A DNA stretch of 64,000 bases from JACVRM01 sp036824245 (GCA_036824245.1 DAITAO010000001.1:1-64000), one strand, 5' to 3'; shown: positions 32,922 to 40,311, counted from the stretch's first letter. The notes: generated from the letters alone by a model not told the origin. Program-made: numbers and translations.

Positions 32922-32992
32922 TGCGGGGTCGTCTAACGGCAGGACACCCGGCTCTGGACCGGGCAGTCTAGGTTCGAATCCTAGCCCCGCAG
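32922..32992 (+). tRNA. tRNA-Gln (anticodon CTG)
   Basis: 71 nt cloverleaf: acceptor TGCGGGG / CCCCGCA, D-arm with GTCTAACGGCAGGAC, anticodon stem CCCGG-CTCTGGA-CCGGG giving anticodon CTG, T-arm CTAGG-TTCGAAT-CCTAG, discriminator G. CCA is not encoded. Reads CAG codons. Confidence 0.96.
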
Positions 32993-33000
32993 CTTCCGAG

Positions 33001-33020
33001 AGCCCGCTCGAACGCGGGCT
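33001..33020. terminator. Hairpin between tRNA-Gln and the lipoprotein gene
   Basis: AGCCCGC-TCGAAC-GCGGGCT, a perfect 7-bp stem between two converging genes, with only a weak T-rich flank. It could end both transcripts. Confidence 0.5.
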
Positions 33021-33025
33021 GTTCG

Positions 33026-33424
33026 TCAGGGGCCGGGGTCCTCCTCGAGGCACTTCTTGACCGGTGCGCGCTCCTCCGTGCGGGGGTCCGTCGACCACGC
33101 CTCCACGACCGTGCCGGTGCGGTACAGGACGCCGATGCCCGTTTCGGAGATGAGCCGCTCGCGCGCCCTCGCCGCCGCCTCGGTCTTGAGGAAGTAGATC
33201 TCGACGTCGTTCAGCTCCTTGTTCATCGAGATGGCGTTGTCCTCGAGTGGGTAAGCCGTGGCCTCGCCCTCACTCTTGAGGCAGTCGATCACGGCCGCGA
33301 CACGCGGGTTGGCCGCCGTCCCATCGCCGCCGTCCCCACCGGGCCCGGTCGCCCCCTCGTTGCTGCTGCCCCCACAGCCGGCGAGCAGCGCGGCGCACAG
33401 GATGAGCAGCGGGCTGCGCCTCAT
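33026..33424 (-). CDS. Small lipoprotein (unknown)
   Basis: 132 aa. Signal peptide MRRSPLLILCAALLAGC with lipobox LAGC, then a Gly/Asn-rich spacer and a small folded domain (RVAAVIDCLKSEGEATAYPLEDN... VVEAWSTDPRTEERAPVKKCLEED) with two cysteines that may pair. ATG 33424 places the signal peptide at the very start; the longer frame adds 21 non-signal residues. Confidence 0.75.
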   Translation of the reverse strand: MRRSPLLILCAALLAGCGGSSNEGATGPGGDGGDGTAANPRVAAVIDCLKSEGEATAYPLEDNAISMNKELNDVEIYFLKTEAAARARERLISETGIGVLYRTGTVVEAWSTDPRTEERAPVKKCLEEDPGP

Positions 33425-33483
33425 AGTGGCGTCATTCCCCGCCGGCGCACGTCCGGAACCTAACCCAGAACGGGCCTGCCTGC

Positions 33484-35151
33484 TCACACAGACCCCAGCT
33501 CGGGCCGCAGCGAGCCCATCCGGGAGGCGACGACCGCGTCGGCGGCATCGGCGCTCGCCGGGTAGCCCGTCACCGCGCTGATGAAGTCGTCGCGGTCCAG
33601 CGCGTAGAGCGTCGCGTCGGTGCGCGTGGTGACGGTGGCCGTGCGTAGCACGTCGTGCAGCAGGGCGATCTCGCCGAAGCCCTCGCCACGACCGAGGATG
33701 CGTGCCGGTTGCCCGTTGACTGCCACCTCCACCTCGCCCTCGCCCACGACGTAGTAACGGTCGCCCGCGTCACCCTGTCGGAACACCACCTCGCCGGCCG
33801 GCCGCTCCAGCCGCACGAGATTCCCGGCGAGCGAGTCGAGCACGGTCGGCGGCAGCGGCGCGAAGATGGGGTTCTCCCGCAGCAGCTCGAGCTCGGCATC
33901 CTGCCCCTTCGTCCGCTCGTCGATCACGCTCAGCCGCCGCCAGAGCAGCGCCGCGACGAGCGGCAGTGCGGCTCCGGTCACAACTAGTGCTCCCCGCACG
34001 CCGATGCCGGCGATCAACAGCGGCGCGAGAATGGAGCCCAGGCCGATCGTGCCGATGGCGAGGCTCTGGATGGCCCCGAATACGCGGGCGAGCACCTCGT
34101 CGGGCGCCGACCGCTGCAGTAGCGTCAGCGCCGAGACGTCGACGAGCGTGTTCCCCACGCCGACCACAGCCAGCAGGAGGAGGGCCGTGATCGGGTTCGG
34201 GTAGATCCCGATCAGGGCGATCGGGATGCCCCACAGGAGGATCCCGATGCTGAAATCGGCGGCCAGCCGGCCGCGTCCCACCAACGCGAACGCCGCGACC
34301 GCGCCCAGGAAGCCGCCCACGCCGATGGCCGAGTTGAGGGCGCCGACGCCCGACTCGCCGATGTCCAGCAGCTCGAGCGCGGTCACCACGATCAGCACGT
34401 TCATCGCCCCTGCAACGAGCGTCTGCGCACCGAACAGCGCAACGAGCACCCGCAGGTCGCGGTCGGCGGCGATCGTCTGGAAGCCCGCGAACGCTGCCCG
34501 CCCGCGGCGGGTACTGGGTGTCACCGCCACCTCGGCACGCTCCGGCACGCGAACGCGGGCCTCGAGGATTGCCGAGATGAGAAGTGCGCCGGCGGCGGCT
34601 CCGAAGACGACGCCCGGCGACGAGACGGCGAGGAGCAGGCCGCCGAGCGCCGGGCCGGCGAAGATGCCGACGCTCTCGATCGTGCTCGAGGTGACGTTGG
34701 CGGCGGTCAGCTCCTGCGGCGACTGCGCGAGCGAGGGCAGCAGGGCAGCCTGGGCGGGCCGAATGGTCGAGGCGAGGACGGCGACGAGGCCGGCGAGGGC
34801 GTAGATCGTCCAGGCGGCGGCATCGATTGCGAACGCACCGGCAGCGACGAAGAGCAGCGCGCTGCGCACCGTGTCGGTGACGTACATGACGCGCTGCCGC
34901 GGGTAGCGGTCGGCGAGCATGGCGATGAAGGGCGCCGTCACCGCCGGTGGCAGGAAGCGGATGAGCCCGACAACGCCGACCGCCGCAGCCCCGCCCACGT
35001 TGAACGCGAAGACCGCTAGCGCGACTCCGTAGGCCCAGTTCGCGACCACGGAACTCGCCCACGCCAGCTCGATGCGACGCAGGTTGGGGTTCCGGAAAAC
35101 CTGGCGGAACGCGGCGAAGGATTCCTTGACACCCTGAGCGCCGCCCGCCAT
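33484..35151 (-). CDS. MFS transporter fused to a cyclic-nucleotide-binding domain
   Basis: 555 aa. Residues ~10-405 form 12 hydrophobic helices of an MFS-type transporter (IAMLADRYPRQRVMYV is the loop 2-3 motif). Residues ~425-545 are a cNMP-binding domain: PAGEVVFRQGDAGDRYYVVGEGEVEV and the phosphate cassette GFGEIALLHDVLRTATV, which keeps the Gly-Glu and Arg expected for binding. It may be an efflux pump gated by cAMP/cGMP or use the domain structurally. It faces away from the repeat protein gene, 112 nt apart. Confidence 0.88.
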   Translation of the reverse strand: MAGGAQGVKESFAAFRQVFRNPNLRRIELAWASSVVANWAYGVALAVFAFNVGGAAAVGVVGLIRFLPPAVTAPFIAMLADRYPRQRVMYVTDTVRSALLFVAAGAFAIDAAAWTIYALAGLVAVLASTIRPAQAALLPSLAQSPQELTAANVTSSTIESVGIFAGPALGGLLLAVSSPGVVFGAAAGALLISAILEARVRVPERAEVAVTPSTRRGRAAFAGFQTIAADRDLRVLVALFGAQTLVAGAMNVLIVVTALELLDIGESGVGALNSAIGVGGFLGAVAAFALVGRGRLAADFSIGILLWGIPIALIGIYPNPITALLLLAVVGVGNTLVDVSALTLLQRSAPDEVLARVFGAIQSLAIGTIGLGSILAPLLIAGIGVRGALVVTGAALPLVAALLWRRLSVIDERTKGQDAELELLRENPIFAPLPPTVLDSLAGNLVRLERPAGEVVFRQGDAGDRYYVVGEGEVEVAVNGQPARILGRGEGFGEIALLHDVLRTATVTTRTDATLYALDRDDFISAVTGYPASADAADAVVASRMGSLRPELGSV

Positions 35152-35228
35152 CCTGGCAAGAATTGCACCGGCAGTTTCCGTTTTCTAGGCAGGTGTGGAA
35201 GATTTCCGATTGAACCCGCGTCTGGACG

Positions 35229-35259
35229 TACAGTCGCAGGGGAACCCACGAAAGGAGAA
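35229..35259 (+). promoter_or_regulatory. Putative -10 and strong Shine-Dalgarno of the repeat protein gene
   Basis: TACAGT (35229-35234) is a possible -10, followed by AAAGGAGAA (35251-35259), the best Shine-Dalgarno noticed in the window, 4 nt before GTG 35264. The ribosome site settles the start; the promoter is less certain. Confidence 0.5.
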
Positions 35260-35263
35260 TTCG

Positions 35264-35663
35264 GTGTCTGAGGATTTCATCGAGAAGAAGGCGGCTGACG
35301 ACGGCGAAGAGGTTGAGGGCCATTACCTCCCCGACAGCCAGGTCGAGCAGCTGGAGGACAAGGACGTCGAGGGCCATTACCTCCCCGACAGCCAGGTCGA
35401 GCAGCTGGAGGACAAGGACGTCGNNNNNNNNNNNNNNNNNNNNNNNNNNNNNNNNNNNNNNNNNNNNNNNNNNNNNNNNNNNNNNNNNNNNNNNNNNNNN
35501 NNNNNNNNNNNNNNNNNNNNNNNATTACCTCCCCGACAGCCAGGTCGAGCAGCTGGAGGACAAGGACGTCGAGGGCCACTACCTGCCCGACTCGGCAGCG
35601 GCCGATCCCGACGTCGAAGGCCACCGGTTCGAGCAGCAGGTCGAGGGCCAGATCGAAGCGTAA
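35264..35663 (+). CDS. Tandem-repeat 'VEGH' peptide/protein, interrupted by assembly gap
   Basis: Short acidic protein, start GTG 35264. N-terminal leader MSEDFIEKKAADDGEEV, then units EGHYLPDSQVEQLEDKDV: two complete (35315-35422), one begun at 35423 before the 100-N gap, one partial after it (35524-35570), then a diverged end EGHYLPDSAAADPDVEGHRFEQQVEGQIEA and TAA 35661-35663. No Cys, no signal peptide, no hydrophobic segment; pI clearly acidic. The frames on the two sides of the gap disagree only because the N-run has an arbitrary length. A leader plus identical units resembles a multi-core peptide precursor, but no modifying enzyme was recognised beside it. Function unknown. Confidence 0.8.
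35315..35570 (+). repeat. Perfect 54-bp coding tandem repeat (spans gap)
   Basis: Units 1 (35315-35368) and 2 (35369-35422) are identical base for base, and the 47 nt after the gap match the unit exactly. Synonymous positions are also conserved, which implies recent homogenisation or expansion. Confidence 0.95.
35424..35523. other. Assembly gap (100 N)
   Basis: Exactly 100 N inside the tandem repeat. The last base before it is the first base of a unit, and the first base after it is the eighth base of a unit, so the true missing length should be 6 + 54n nt. Confidence 0.97.
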
Positions 35664-35686
35664 GGCGAAGGAAACTAAAGGTTTCG

Positions 35687-35717
35687 AAGCGGGGCGCGAC
35701 GCGCCCCGCTTTTCGTT
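35687..35717 (+). terminator. Rho-independent terminator of the repeat protein gene
   Basis: An 11-bp perfect stem AAGCGGGGCGC-GAC-GCGCCCCGCTT followed by TTCGTT, 24 nt after the TAA. The T-run favours the plus strand; it also separates the converging GAF gene. Confidence 0.85.
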
Positions 35718-36370
35718 CAGGCTCCGGTTCGGAGCAGCGCGTCGAGTGCCTGGATGAGACGAACGCCCGCGTCGCGCCGGCTGTCCTCGAGCCCGTCCAC
35801 CACCTCGGCGAGGCGAGCCACCGCCGTCGTGTCGGCGTCCCCGGCATCGTCGAGCAGCCCGCGGGCGCGGCGTGCGCGCTGGAGCAGCTCGAGCGCGATG
35901 GCGGCCTGGTTTGCGAAGAGTCCCAGGATCTCCATCTCCTCGAGCGTGAAGCGCGCCTGCTGAGGCCGGTCGAGCACGTTGAGCACGCCGAGCGCGCGTT
36001 CCTCGTGGAGCAGGGGCACCGACATGAGCCCCTGCGGGACGTAGCCAGTTCGCTCGGCGACGTCGCGCGCGAACCGTGGGTCCTGGGCGACGTCCTCGAG
36101 CACGAGCGGCTGGCGGGTGACGAGCACCCAGCCCGCGATGCCCGTACTCGACGGGATGCGCTGGCCGACGAGCGTGTCCGCACCCTCGCCCGCCACAGCC
36201 TCGAAGACGAGCTCGTCCGCCTCCTCGTCGAGCAGGAAGATCGAGGAGGCGCGCGCGCCGAAGATGGCCCGGGCGACCTCGACGATCGACTGCAGCAGCG
36301 CGCGGTAGTCGCCTTCGGAGCCGAGCACGCCGGCCGCAACAGCGGCATGGAGACGTCCCGGCTCGGTCAT
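35717..36370 (-). CDS. GAF-domain protein
   Basis: 217 aa. GAF domain about 20-160: FGARASSIFLLDEEADELVFEAVAGEGADTLVGQRIPSSTGIAGWVLVTRQPLVLEDV..., QGLMSVPLLHEERALGVLNVLD. C-terminal ~55 residues are helical (RRARGLLDDAGDADTTAVARLAEVVDGLEDSRR). No kinase, cyclase or output domain, so it is a stand-alone sensor or regulator. The ATG has a good Shine-Dalgarno (GAGGGG). It follows the S8 protease by 46 nt on the same strand. Confidence 0.85.
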   Translation of the reverse strand: MTEPGRLHAAVAAGVLGSEGDYRALLQSIVEVARAIFGARASSIFLLDEEADELVFEAVAGEGADTLVGQRIPSSTGIAGWVLVTRQPLVLEDVAQDPRFARDVAERTGYVPQGLMSVPLLHEERALGVLNVLDRPQQARFTLEEMEILGLFANQAAIALELLQRARRARGLLDDAGDADTTAVARLAEVVDGLEDSRRDAGVRLIQALDALLRTGA

Positions 36371-36416
36371 GCGCGCCCCTCGCGGGCGGTTGGGCCCGTT
36401 CCGGCGACACCCACGG

Positions 36417-37259
36417 TTACCGGTCGCCTCCCACGTTGGTGGCGGTCATGTAGAGCACGTTCTTGAGCTGGAAGCCCGTCAACTCGCGGTGCTTACTCAA
36501 CACGAGCGCGCAGATCCCTGCCATGTGCGGCGTCGCGAAGCTGTTGCCCGTGCAGCGGATCTGGCCGCCCCCGCGCCACGCCACTTCGAGGTTGACGCCG
36601 CGCGCGAAGAATTCGACCGGGGGGTCAGGATTTGCGTAAAAGGTCAGTGGATCGTCCTCCTCGTGGCTCCCAACCGAGATGACCGACGAAAAGCGCCAGG
36701 GATAGCTCTCGACCGGCATGTTGTGCGCTGACGCAACGAGCACGCTGCGTTTGAAGTACGCGCTGTCGGCCAGCTCGTGCAGGACGCCCGCGAACTGGCT
36801 CTTCGTCGTGGAGAGGCTCATGTTGATGACGTCGAAGCCCTGTTCGACAGCCCAGCGCAGCCCGGCGAGCAGCACAGGCCCACTGCCGGTCGCGCCCGCC
36901 CCGAGCACCCGTACGCTGTGCAGCTCGGCGTCCGGCGCAAGCGCGTGGACGATGCCTGCGCACGCCGTACCGTGGCCGACCACGTCGCCTTCGTCGTCGT
37001 CCTCGACGACCACCTCGCCGTCGGCACCGATCGAAACGACCGATGCGCCCGCCACCGACTTCACGAGCGGATGATCGCGCTCGACTCCGCTGTCGAGGAT
37101 GCAGACGGTCACTCCGGCGCCGGTGGCGCCGCCCCACGCCCACTCGCGCGTGACCTCCTCCGGCCAGCGCATCTGGATGTTGATGCGATCGGTCTCGCCC
37201 GCGGGCAAGCTCCAGGCCGGAAGCGGTCCGCGGTCGGCACGCTGAGCCTCGGCGCTCAC
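36417..37259 (-). CDS. Cytoplasmic subtilisin-like serine protease (S8)
   Basis: 280 aa with the complete catalytic set: Asp56 (CILDSG), His96 (GHGTACAG), oxyanion Asn180 (VASAHN) and Ser240 (GNSFATPHMAG). No signal peptide, propeptide or transmembrane segment, so it should act inside the cell. The extra loop EVVVEDDDEGD before the His motif is acidic. GTG start, with TAGGAT 6 nt upstream as a likely -10. It is 0.75 kb from the repeat protein gene and is the only protease nearby that could process it. Confidence 0.92.
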   Translation of the reverse strand: MSAEAQRADRGPLPAWSLPAGETDRINIQMRWPEEVTREWAWGGATGAGVTVCILDSGVERDHPLVKSVAGASVVSIGADGEVVVEDDDEGDVVGHGTACAGIVHALAPDAELHSVRVLGAGATGSGPVLLAGLRWAVEQGFDVINMSLSTTKSQFAGVLHELADSAYFKRSVLVASAHNMPVESYPWRFSSVISVGSHEEDDPLTFYANPDPPVEFFARGVNLEVAWRGGGQIRCTGNSFATPHMAGICALVLSKHRELTGFQLKNVLYMTATNVGGDR

Positions 37260-37265
37260 GACGCG

Positions 37266-37271
37266 ATCCTA
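37266..37271 (-). promoter_or_regulatory. Putative -10 of the S8 protease gene
   Basis: TAGGAT on the minus strand, 6 nt before the GTG at 37259. Its TAG is also the stop codon of the upstream cyclodeaminase gene. Confidence 0.45.
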
Positions 37272-37877
37272 GGGTGCCCCGGCCGCCGACACCAGCGCAC
37301 CGCGTGCCGCTTCGCCGGCTGCAGCTGCATACCCACGCGCACGCACGACACGCTCGTCGTCCTCCGTCGTGGTCAGGTTGACCTCCACGAGGTGCGCGGC
37401 GCTGCGCGCGGCCGCCTCCGCGAGCACGGCGGCGACCGCAGCATCCGCCCGGAGTGCAGGCTCACCGCGGTGGGCGACGTATGCGGCCAGGAGCGCCACG
37501 TCGGAAGCCGCAGCGGCGATCCGCAGGGGCAGCTCTGCCGCCCGCGCGACTGCATCACCGATCGCGCGGCCGCGCACCTCCGCCTCGAGTTCGTCCGGTA
37601 GAGCGAACGAGGCGAGCGCGAACTCGTACGCCGCGGCGTTCTCGGCGGCCAGCGGCGCGACGCGGGCGCGGAGGATGTGCGCCTGCGCGGCCACTCCGGC
37701 CGCGTCCTCCCACCCGACGGTCGCCCGGGCGACCATGGCGACCAGCCCGGCCGCCATCGCGGCGGCCAGTGCCGCCACGGCGCCGCCGCCGGGCGTGGGC
37801 AGGTCAGAGGCAAGCCGCTCCAGTAGGTCACCGACCGGGAGCTCGAGCAGCTCGTCGTTCGCCGTCACGGCGAGCAT
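37269..37877 (-). CDS. FTCD-type cyclodeaminase/cyclohydrolase family protein
   Basis: 202 aa all-helical protein with the family signature LASDLPTPGGGAVAALAAAMAAGLVAMVARATVG and a C-terminal AHLVEVNLTTTEDDERV. Relatives release ammonia from formimino-THF (the second half of FTCD) or act as methenyl-THF cyclohydrolase. With ftcD at 25480-26361 it would complete folate transfer of the histidine-derived one-carbon unit; the two genes are 11 kb apart. ATG start, 18 nt after the next gene upstream. Confidence 0.85.
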   Translation of the reverse strand: MLAVTANDELLELPVGDLLERLASDLPTPGGGAVAALAAAMAAGLVAMVARATVGWEDAAGVAAQAHILRARVAPLAAENAAAYEFALASFALPDELEAEVRGRAIGDAVARAAELPLRIAAAASDVALLAAYVAHRGEPALRADAAVAAVLAEAAARSAAHLVEVNLTTTEDDERVVRARGYAAAAGEAARGALVSAAGAP

Positions 37878-37895
37878 TGTCTCGTGCAGCGGTCG

Positions 37896-38150
37896 CTACA
37901 GCTCGCGGACCCGGCGGCGCAGCGCTTCGATCGTGCGCCGGTTCGGCTCGACGCCGGCCTCGGCGAGCGCCTGCTCGAGGTCGGCGATCACGGCCCGCCG
38001 GTACTCGAGGTCGGCGCGAGCCCGCTCGACGATGTCGACCAGCGAGCGCCGTGCCATCGGTAGCTCCTGTGCAGCCTCGACCCATCCGGTTGGAGCCGGT
38101 GGGAGCGAGCGCAGAAGCTCGGCAATCCGCTGCTCGTCGTAAATGGTCAC
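37896..38150 (-). CDS. Small conserved protein coupled to the ECF sigma factor
   Basis: 84 aa, helical and charged: RIAELLRSLPPAPTGWVEAAQELP, then a heptad-like helix with RARADLEYRRAVIADLEQALAEAGVEPNRRTIEALRRR. No membrane segment and no cysteine, so it is not a classical membrane or zinc anti-sigma factor. GTG start overlaps the sigma factor stop (GTGA), so it is a candidate soluble partner of that factor. Confidence 0.75.
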   Translation of the reverse strand: MTIYDEQRIAELLRSLPPAPTGWVEAAQELPMARRSLVDIVERARADLEYRRAVIADLEQALAEAGVEPNRRTIEALRRRVREL

Positions 38151-38749
38151 CGTCTTCCAGACTGTTCAGGGACGGGGTTTCTTCCCTCGAGCGTCTCGCG
38201 GAGCTTGGCGAGACAGCGCGAGATGCGACTCGCGATCGTTCCGGCCGGCAGCTCGAGTGCATTCCCGATCGTCCGGTAGCTCTCGTCGCGCGCGAAGAAG
38301 CGGTCGAGCACCTCCTGACAATGCTCGGGCAACCCGGCAAGCGCCTGGTGCACCGTGAGCGCCTCGTCGAGCGTGGCCAGACGGTCCTCCGTCGCTACGG
38401 GGTCGCCGAGCAGCTCCTCGCTCGCCTGCTCGCGAGCGCCGGCGCGCAACGCGTCGATGCAGAGCCTGCGGGTCAGCTGGGCGAGCCAGGGGCGAAACGC
38501 GTCATCGTCGCGGAGCTCGCCGAGGTGCTCGTACGCGCGTGTGAAGACCTCCTGGAAGACGTCTTCGGCCAGATGCTCCGGCAGCCGGAAGCCCTGCAGC
38601 GCGATTCCGTACACGTAGCGCGAGAAGCGTTCGACGAGCTCGCGCCACGCATCTTCTTCGCCGATCCGGCAGCGCGCGACCAGGTCGGCATCAGGTTCAG
38701 GCGTTACTCCCACATGCTCATACTGGCAGGGCTGCGGGGCATGTGGCAC
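38147..38749 (-). CDS. ECF-type RNA polymerase sigma factor
   Basis: About 200 aa with only regions 2 and 4: ADLVARCRIGEEDAWRELVERFSRYVYGIALQ, EHLAEDVFQEVFTRAYEHLGEL, FRPWLAQLTRRLCIDALR, then ALAGLPEHCQEVLDRFFARDESYRTIGNALELPAGTIASRISRCLAKLR. ATG at 38749 as listed; GTG 38713, twelve codons in, fits the usual ECF N-terminus better and may be the true start. It leads the run sigma, 84-aa protein, cyclodeaminase. Confidence 0.88.
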   Translation of the reverse strand: MPHAPQPCQYEHVGVTPEPDADLVARCRIGEEDAWRELVERFSRYVYGIALQGFRLPEHLAEDVFQEVFTRAYEHLGELRDDDAFRPWLAQLTRRLCIDALRAGAREQASEELLGDPVATEDRLATLDEALTVHQALAGLPEHCQEVLDRFFARDESYRTIGNALELPAGTIASRISRCLAKLRETLEGRNPVPEQSGRR

Positions 38750-38782
38750 CCGTCACCCAGACGCGTCGTCCGGCGAAGTGAC

Positions 38783-38788
38783 TACACT
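38783..38788 (+). promoter_or_regulatory. Putative -10 of the aquaporin gene
   Basis: TACACT, 8 nt before the GTG at 38797, in the short space shared with the divergent sigma factor gene. Confidence 0.4.
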
Positions 38789-38796
38789 CCCGCGCC

Positions 38797-39558
38797 GTGG
38801 TAAGGAGGCCTCGCTTCGCGTCTGACGGCTCGAATGTCGTCGGGGGCGCCCCGCTCGACGCGCTTCTCCGGGCTGCCGCAGAGTTCGTGGGCACCTTCTC
38901 GCTCGTCTTCATCGCAGTGGGCGTGCTGGCCTCCGGCGCCCTTTCGGGCGATACCGCGCTGCTTCCGGTTGCGCTGGCAACCGGCCTGGCGGCCGCGATC
39001 ATGGTGTCTGCGATCGGACACATCTCGGGAGGCCATCTGAACCCGGCGGTGACGGTCGCGTACGTCATCACGCGCCGCATCCCGCTCTTCACCGGAGTGC
39101 TGTACGTGATCGCCCAGCTCGGCGCCGCGGTGACAGCGGTGCTAATGATCCGCTGGCTCTACCCGGGAACGAGCGCCGAATCGACCGGCTTCGGCGCGCC
39201 CGCCATCGATCCGGCCCTCTCGACCGGCGAGGCACTCGTCATCGAATCGCTGCTCACGTTCTTCCTGGTATGGGTGTACTTCGCGAGCGCGGCAGACCTG
39301 CGCGGCACGTTCAAGGTGATCGCCGGGCTGGCGATCGGACTTACCTACACGGTCGGAGCACTGGTCGCCGACCCGCTCACCGACGCGATCATGAACCCGG
39401 CCCGGGCGTTCGGCTCGCAGGTCGTGGACACGAGCTGGGACGACTTCTGGATCTGGTACGCAGGCCCATTGCTGGGCGGCGCGATCGCGGCGCTCTTGTA
39501 TGAGCTGCTGTACCTGCGCCCGTTGCGCCCGCCGCCTCTGATCCCGCCCGAAGCCTAG
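38797..39558 (+). CDS. Aquaporin / MIP-family channel
   Basis: 253 aa with six membrane helices and both pore loops: SGGHLNPAVTVAY and DAIMNPARAFGSQV. The helix pattern and the absence of a glycerol-facilitator insertion suggest a water-type or broad small-solute channel, which cannot be settled by eye. GTG start. Confidence 0.93.
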   Translation: MVRRPRFASDGSNVVGGAPLDALLRAAAEFVGTFSLVFIAVGVLASGALSGDTALLPVALATGLAAAIMVSAIGHISGGHLNPAVTVAYVITRRIPLFTGVLYVIAQLGAAVTAVLMIRWLYPGTSAESTGFGAPAIDPALSTGEALVIESLLTFFLVWVYFASAADLRGTFKVIAGLAIGLTYTVGALVADPLTDAIMNPARAFGSQVVDTSWDDFWIWYAGPLLGGAIAALLYELLYLRPLRPPPLIPPEA

Positions 39559-39564
39559 GAGGAA

Positions 39565-40137
39565 CTAGGCCGCCGGAACCGCCGCGCAGCCGTGGACGTG
39601 GTCGTCCACGAGGCCGGCCGCTTGCATGAAGGCGTAGACGGTCGTCGGGCCGAGGAAGCGGAAGCCGCGTCGCCGAAGCTCCTTGGCAAGAGCAGCGGAT
39701 TCCGGGGTCTGTGCGGGCACGGCGTCCGCGCCGCGGGGCCGCGGCCGAGTGGGCGGAGCGAACGACCAGAGGAACTCGGACAGAGCTGTGCCGAGCCCGG
39801 TGGCCGCGACAGCGTTGGCGACCGTGGCCTCGATCTTGCCGCGGTGGCGCACGATGGCGGAGTCGGCCAGGAGGCGCTCGACGTCGCGGTCGCCGAATCG
39901 CGCGACGCGATCGATGTCGAAGCCGGCAAAGGCGCGCCGGAACCCCTCGCGTTTCCGCAGGATGGTCGTCCACGAGAGCCCTGACTGGAACGCCTCCAGC
40001 GTGAGCAGCTCGAACAGGCGGCGGTCGTCGCGCTCAGGCCTCCCCCACTCGTCGTCGTGGTAGGAGCGCAGCAGCGGATCATCGCCTGCCCACCAGCAGC
40101 GCCGCACACCGTCGTCGCCAACGACGAGCCCCGACAT
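39565..40137 (-). CDS. tag: DNA-3-methyladenine glycosylase I
   Basis: Base-excision repair of N3-methyladenine. 190 aa with RRCWWAGDDPLLRSYHDDEWG, LFELLTLEAFQSGLSWTTIL and the C-terminal DDHVHGC; the Cys/His pairs at both ends form the zinc snap of the family. ATG 40137; a longer frame adds eight residues. Converges with aquaporin, only 6 nt apart. Confidence 0.94.
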   Translation of the reverse strand: MSGLVVGDDGVRRCWWAGDDPLLRSYHDDEWGRPERDDRRLFELLTLEAFQSGLSWTTILRKREGFRRAFAGFDIDRVARFGDRDVERLLADSAIVRHRGKIEATVANAVAATGLGTALSEFLWSFAPPTRPRPRGADAVPAQTPESAALAKELRRRGFRFLGPTTVYAFMQAAGLVDDHVHGCAAVPAA

Positions 40138-40197
40138 GGTGGGCAGTCTGTCAGCGCCCAAAGAAACCTACGAGAGCCACACACCTCCGCCGCCGGA

Positions 40198-40283
40198 GCC
40201 GGGCTTGTCCCGGCGGGAGGCTCATACCGGAGACGCAACGCCGAACAACCGGTGAGAGCCGCCGGCTCCGACCACGTCGGAGC
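40198..40283. other. Hairpin-rich intergenic stretch
   Basis: Two perfect hairpins, GCCGGG-CTTGT-CCCGGC (40198-40214) and GCTCCGAC-CAC-GTCGGAGC (40265-40283), flank a partly paired region containing CGCCGAAC. On the plus strand CGCCGAAC and the later GGGGGAACCAGGGG (40315-40328) recall the first half of a ydaO/yuaA-type riboswitch, but the second half is absent. Low confidence. Confidence 0.25.
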
Positions 40284-40311
40284 AACCACAAACGCCGTAA
40301 AGGAGGGGGCT

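Noticed and set aside
35315..35570. 54-bp repeat as a CRISPR or noncoding satellite
   Set aside because: Period is a multiple of three, stays in frame with a start and strong ribosome site, and ends in a stop followed by a terminator.
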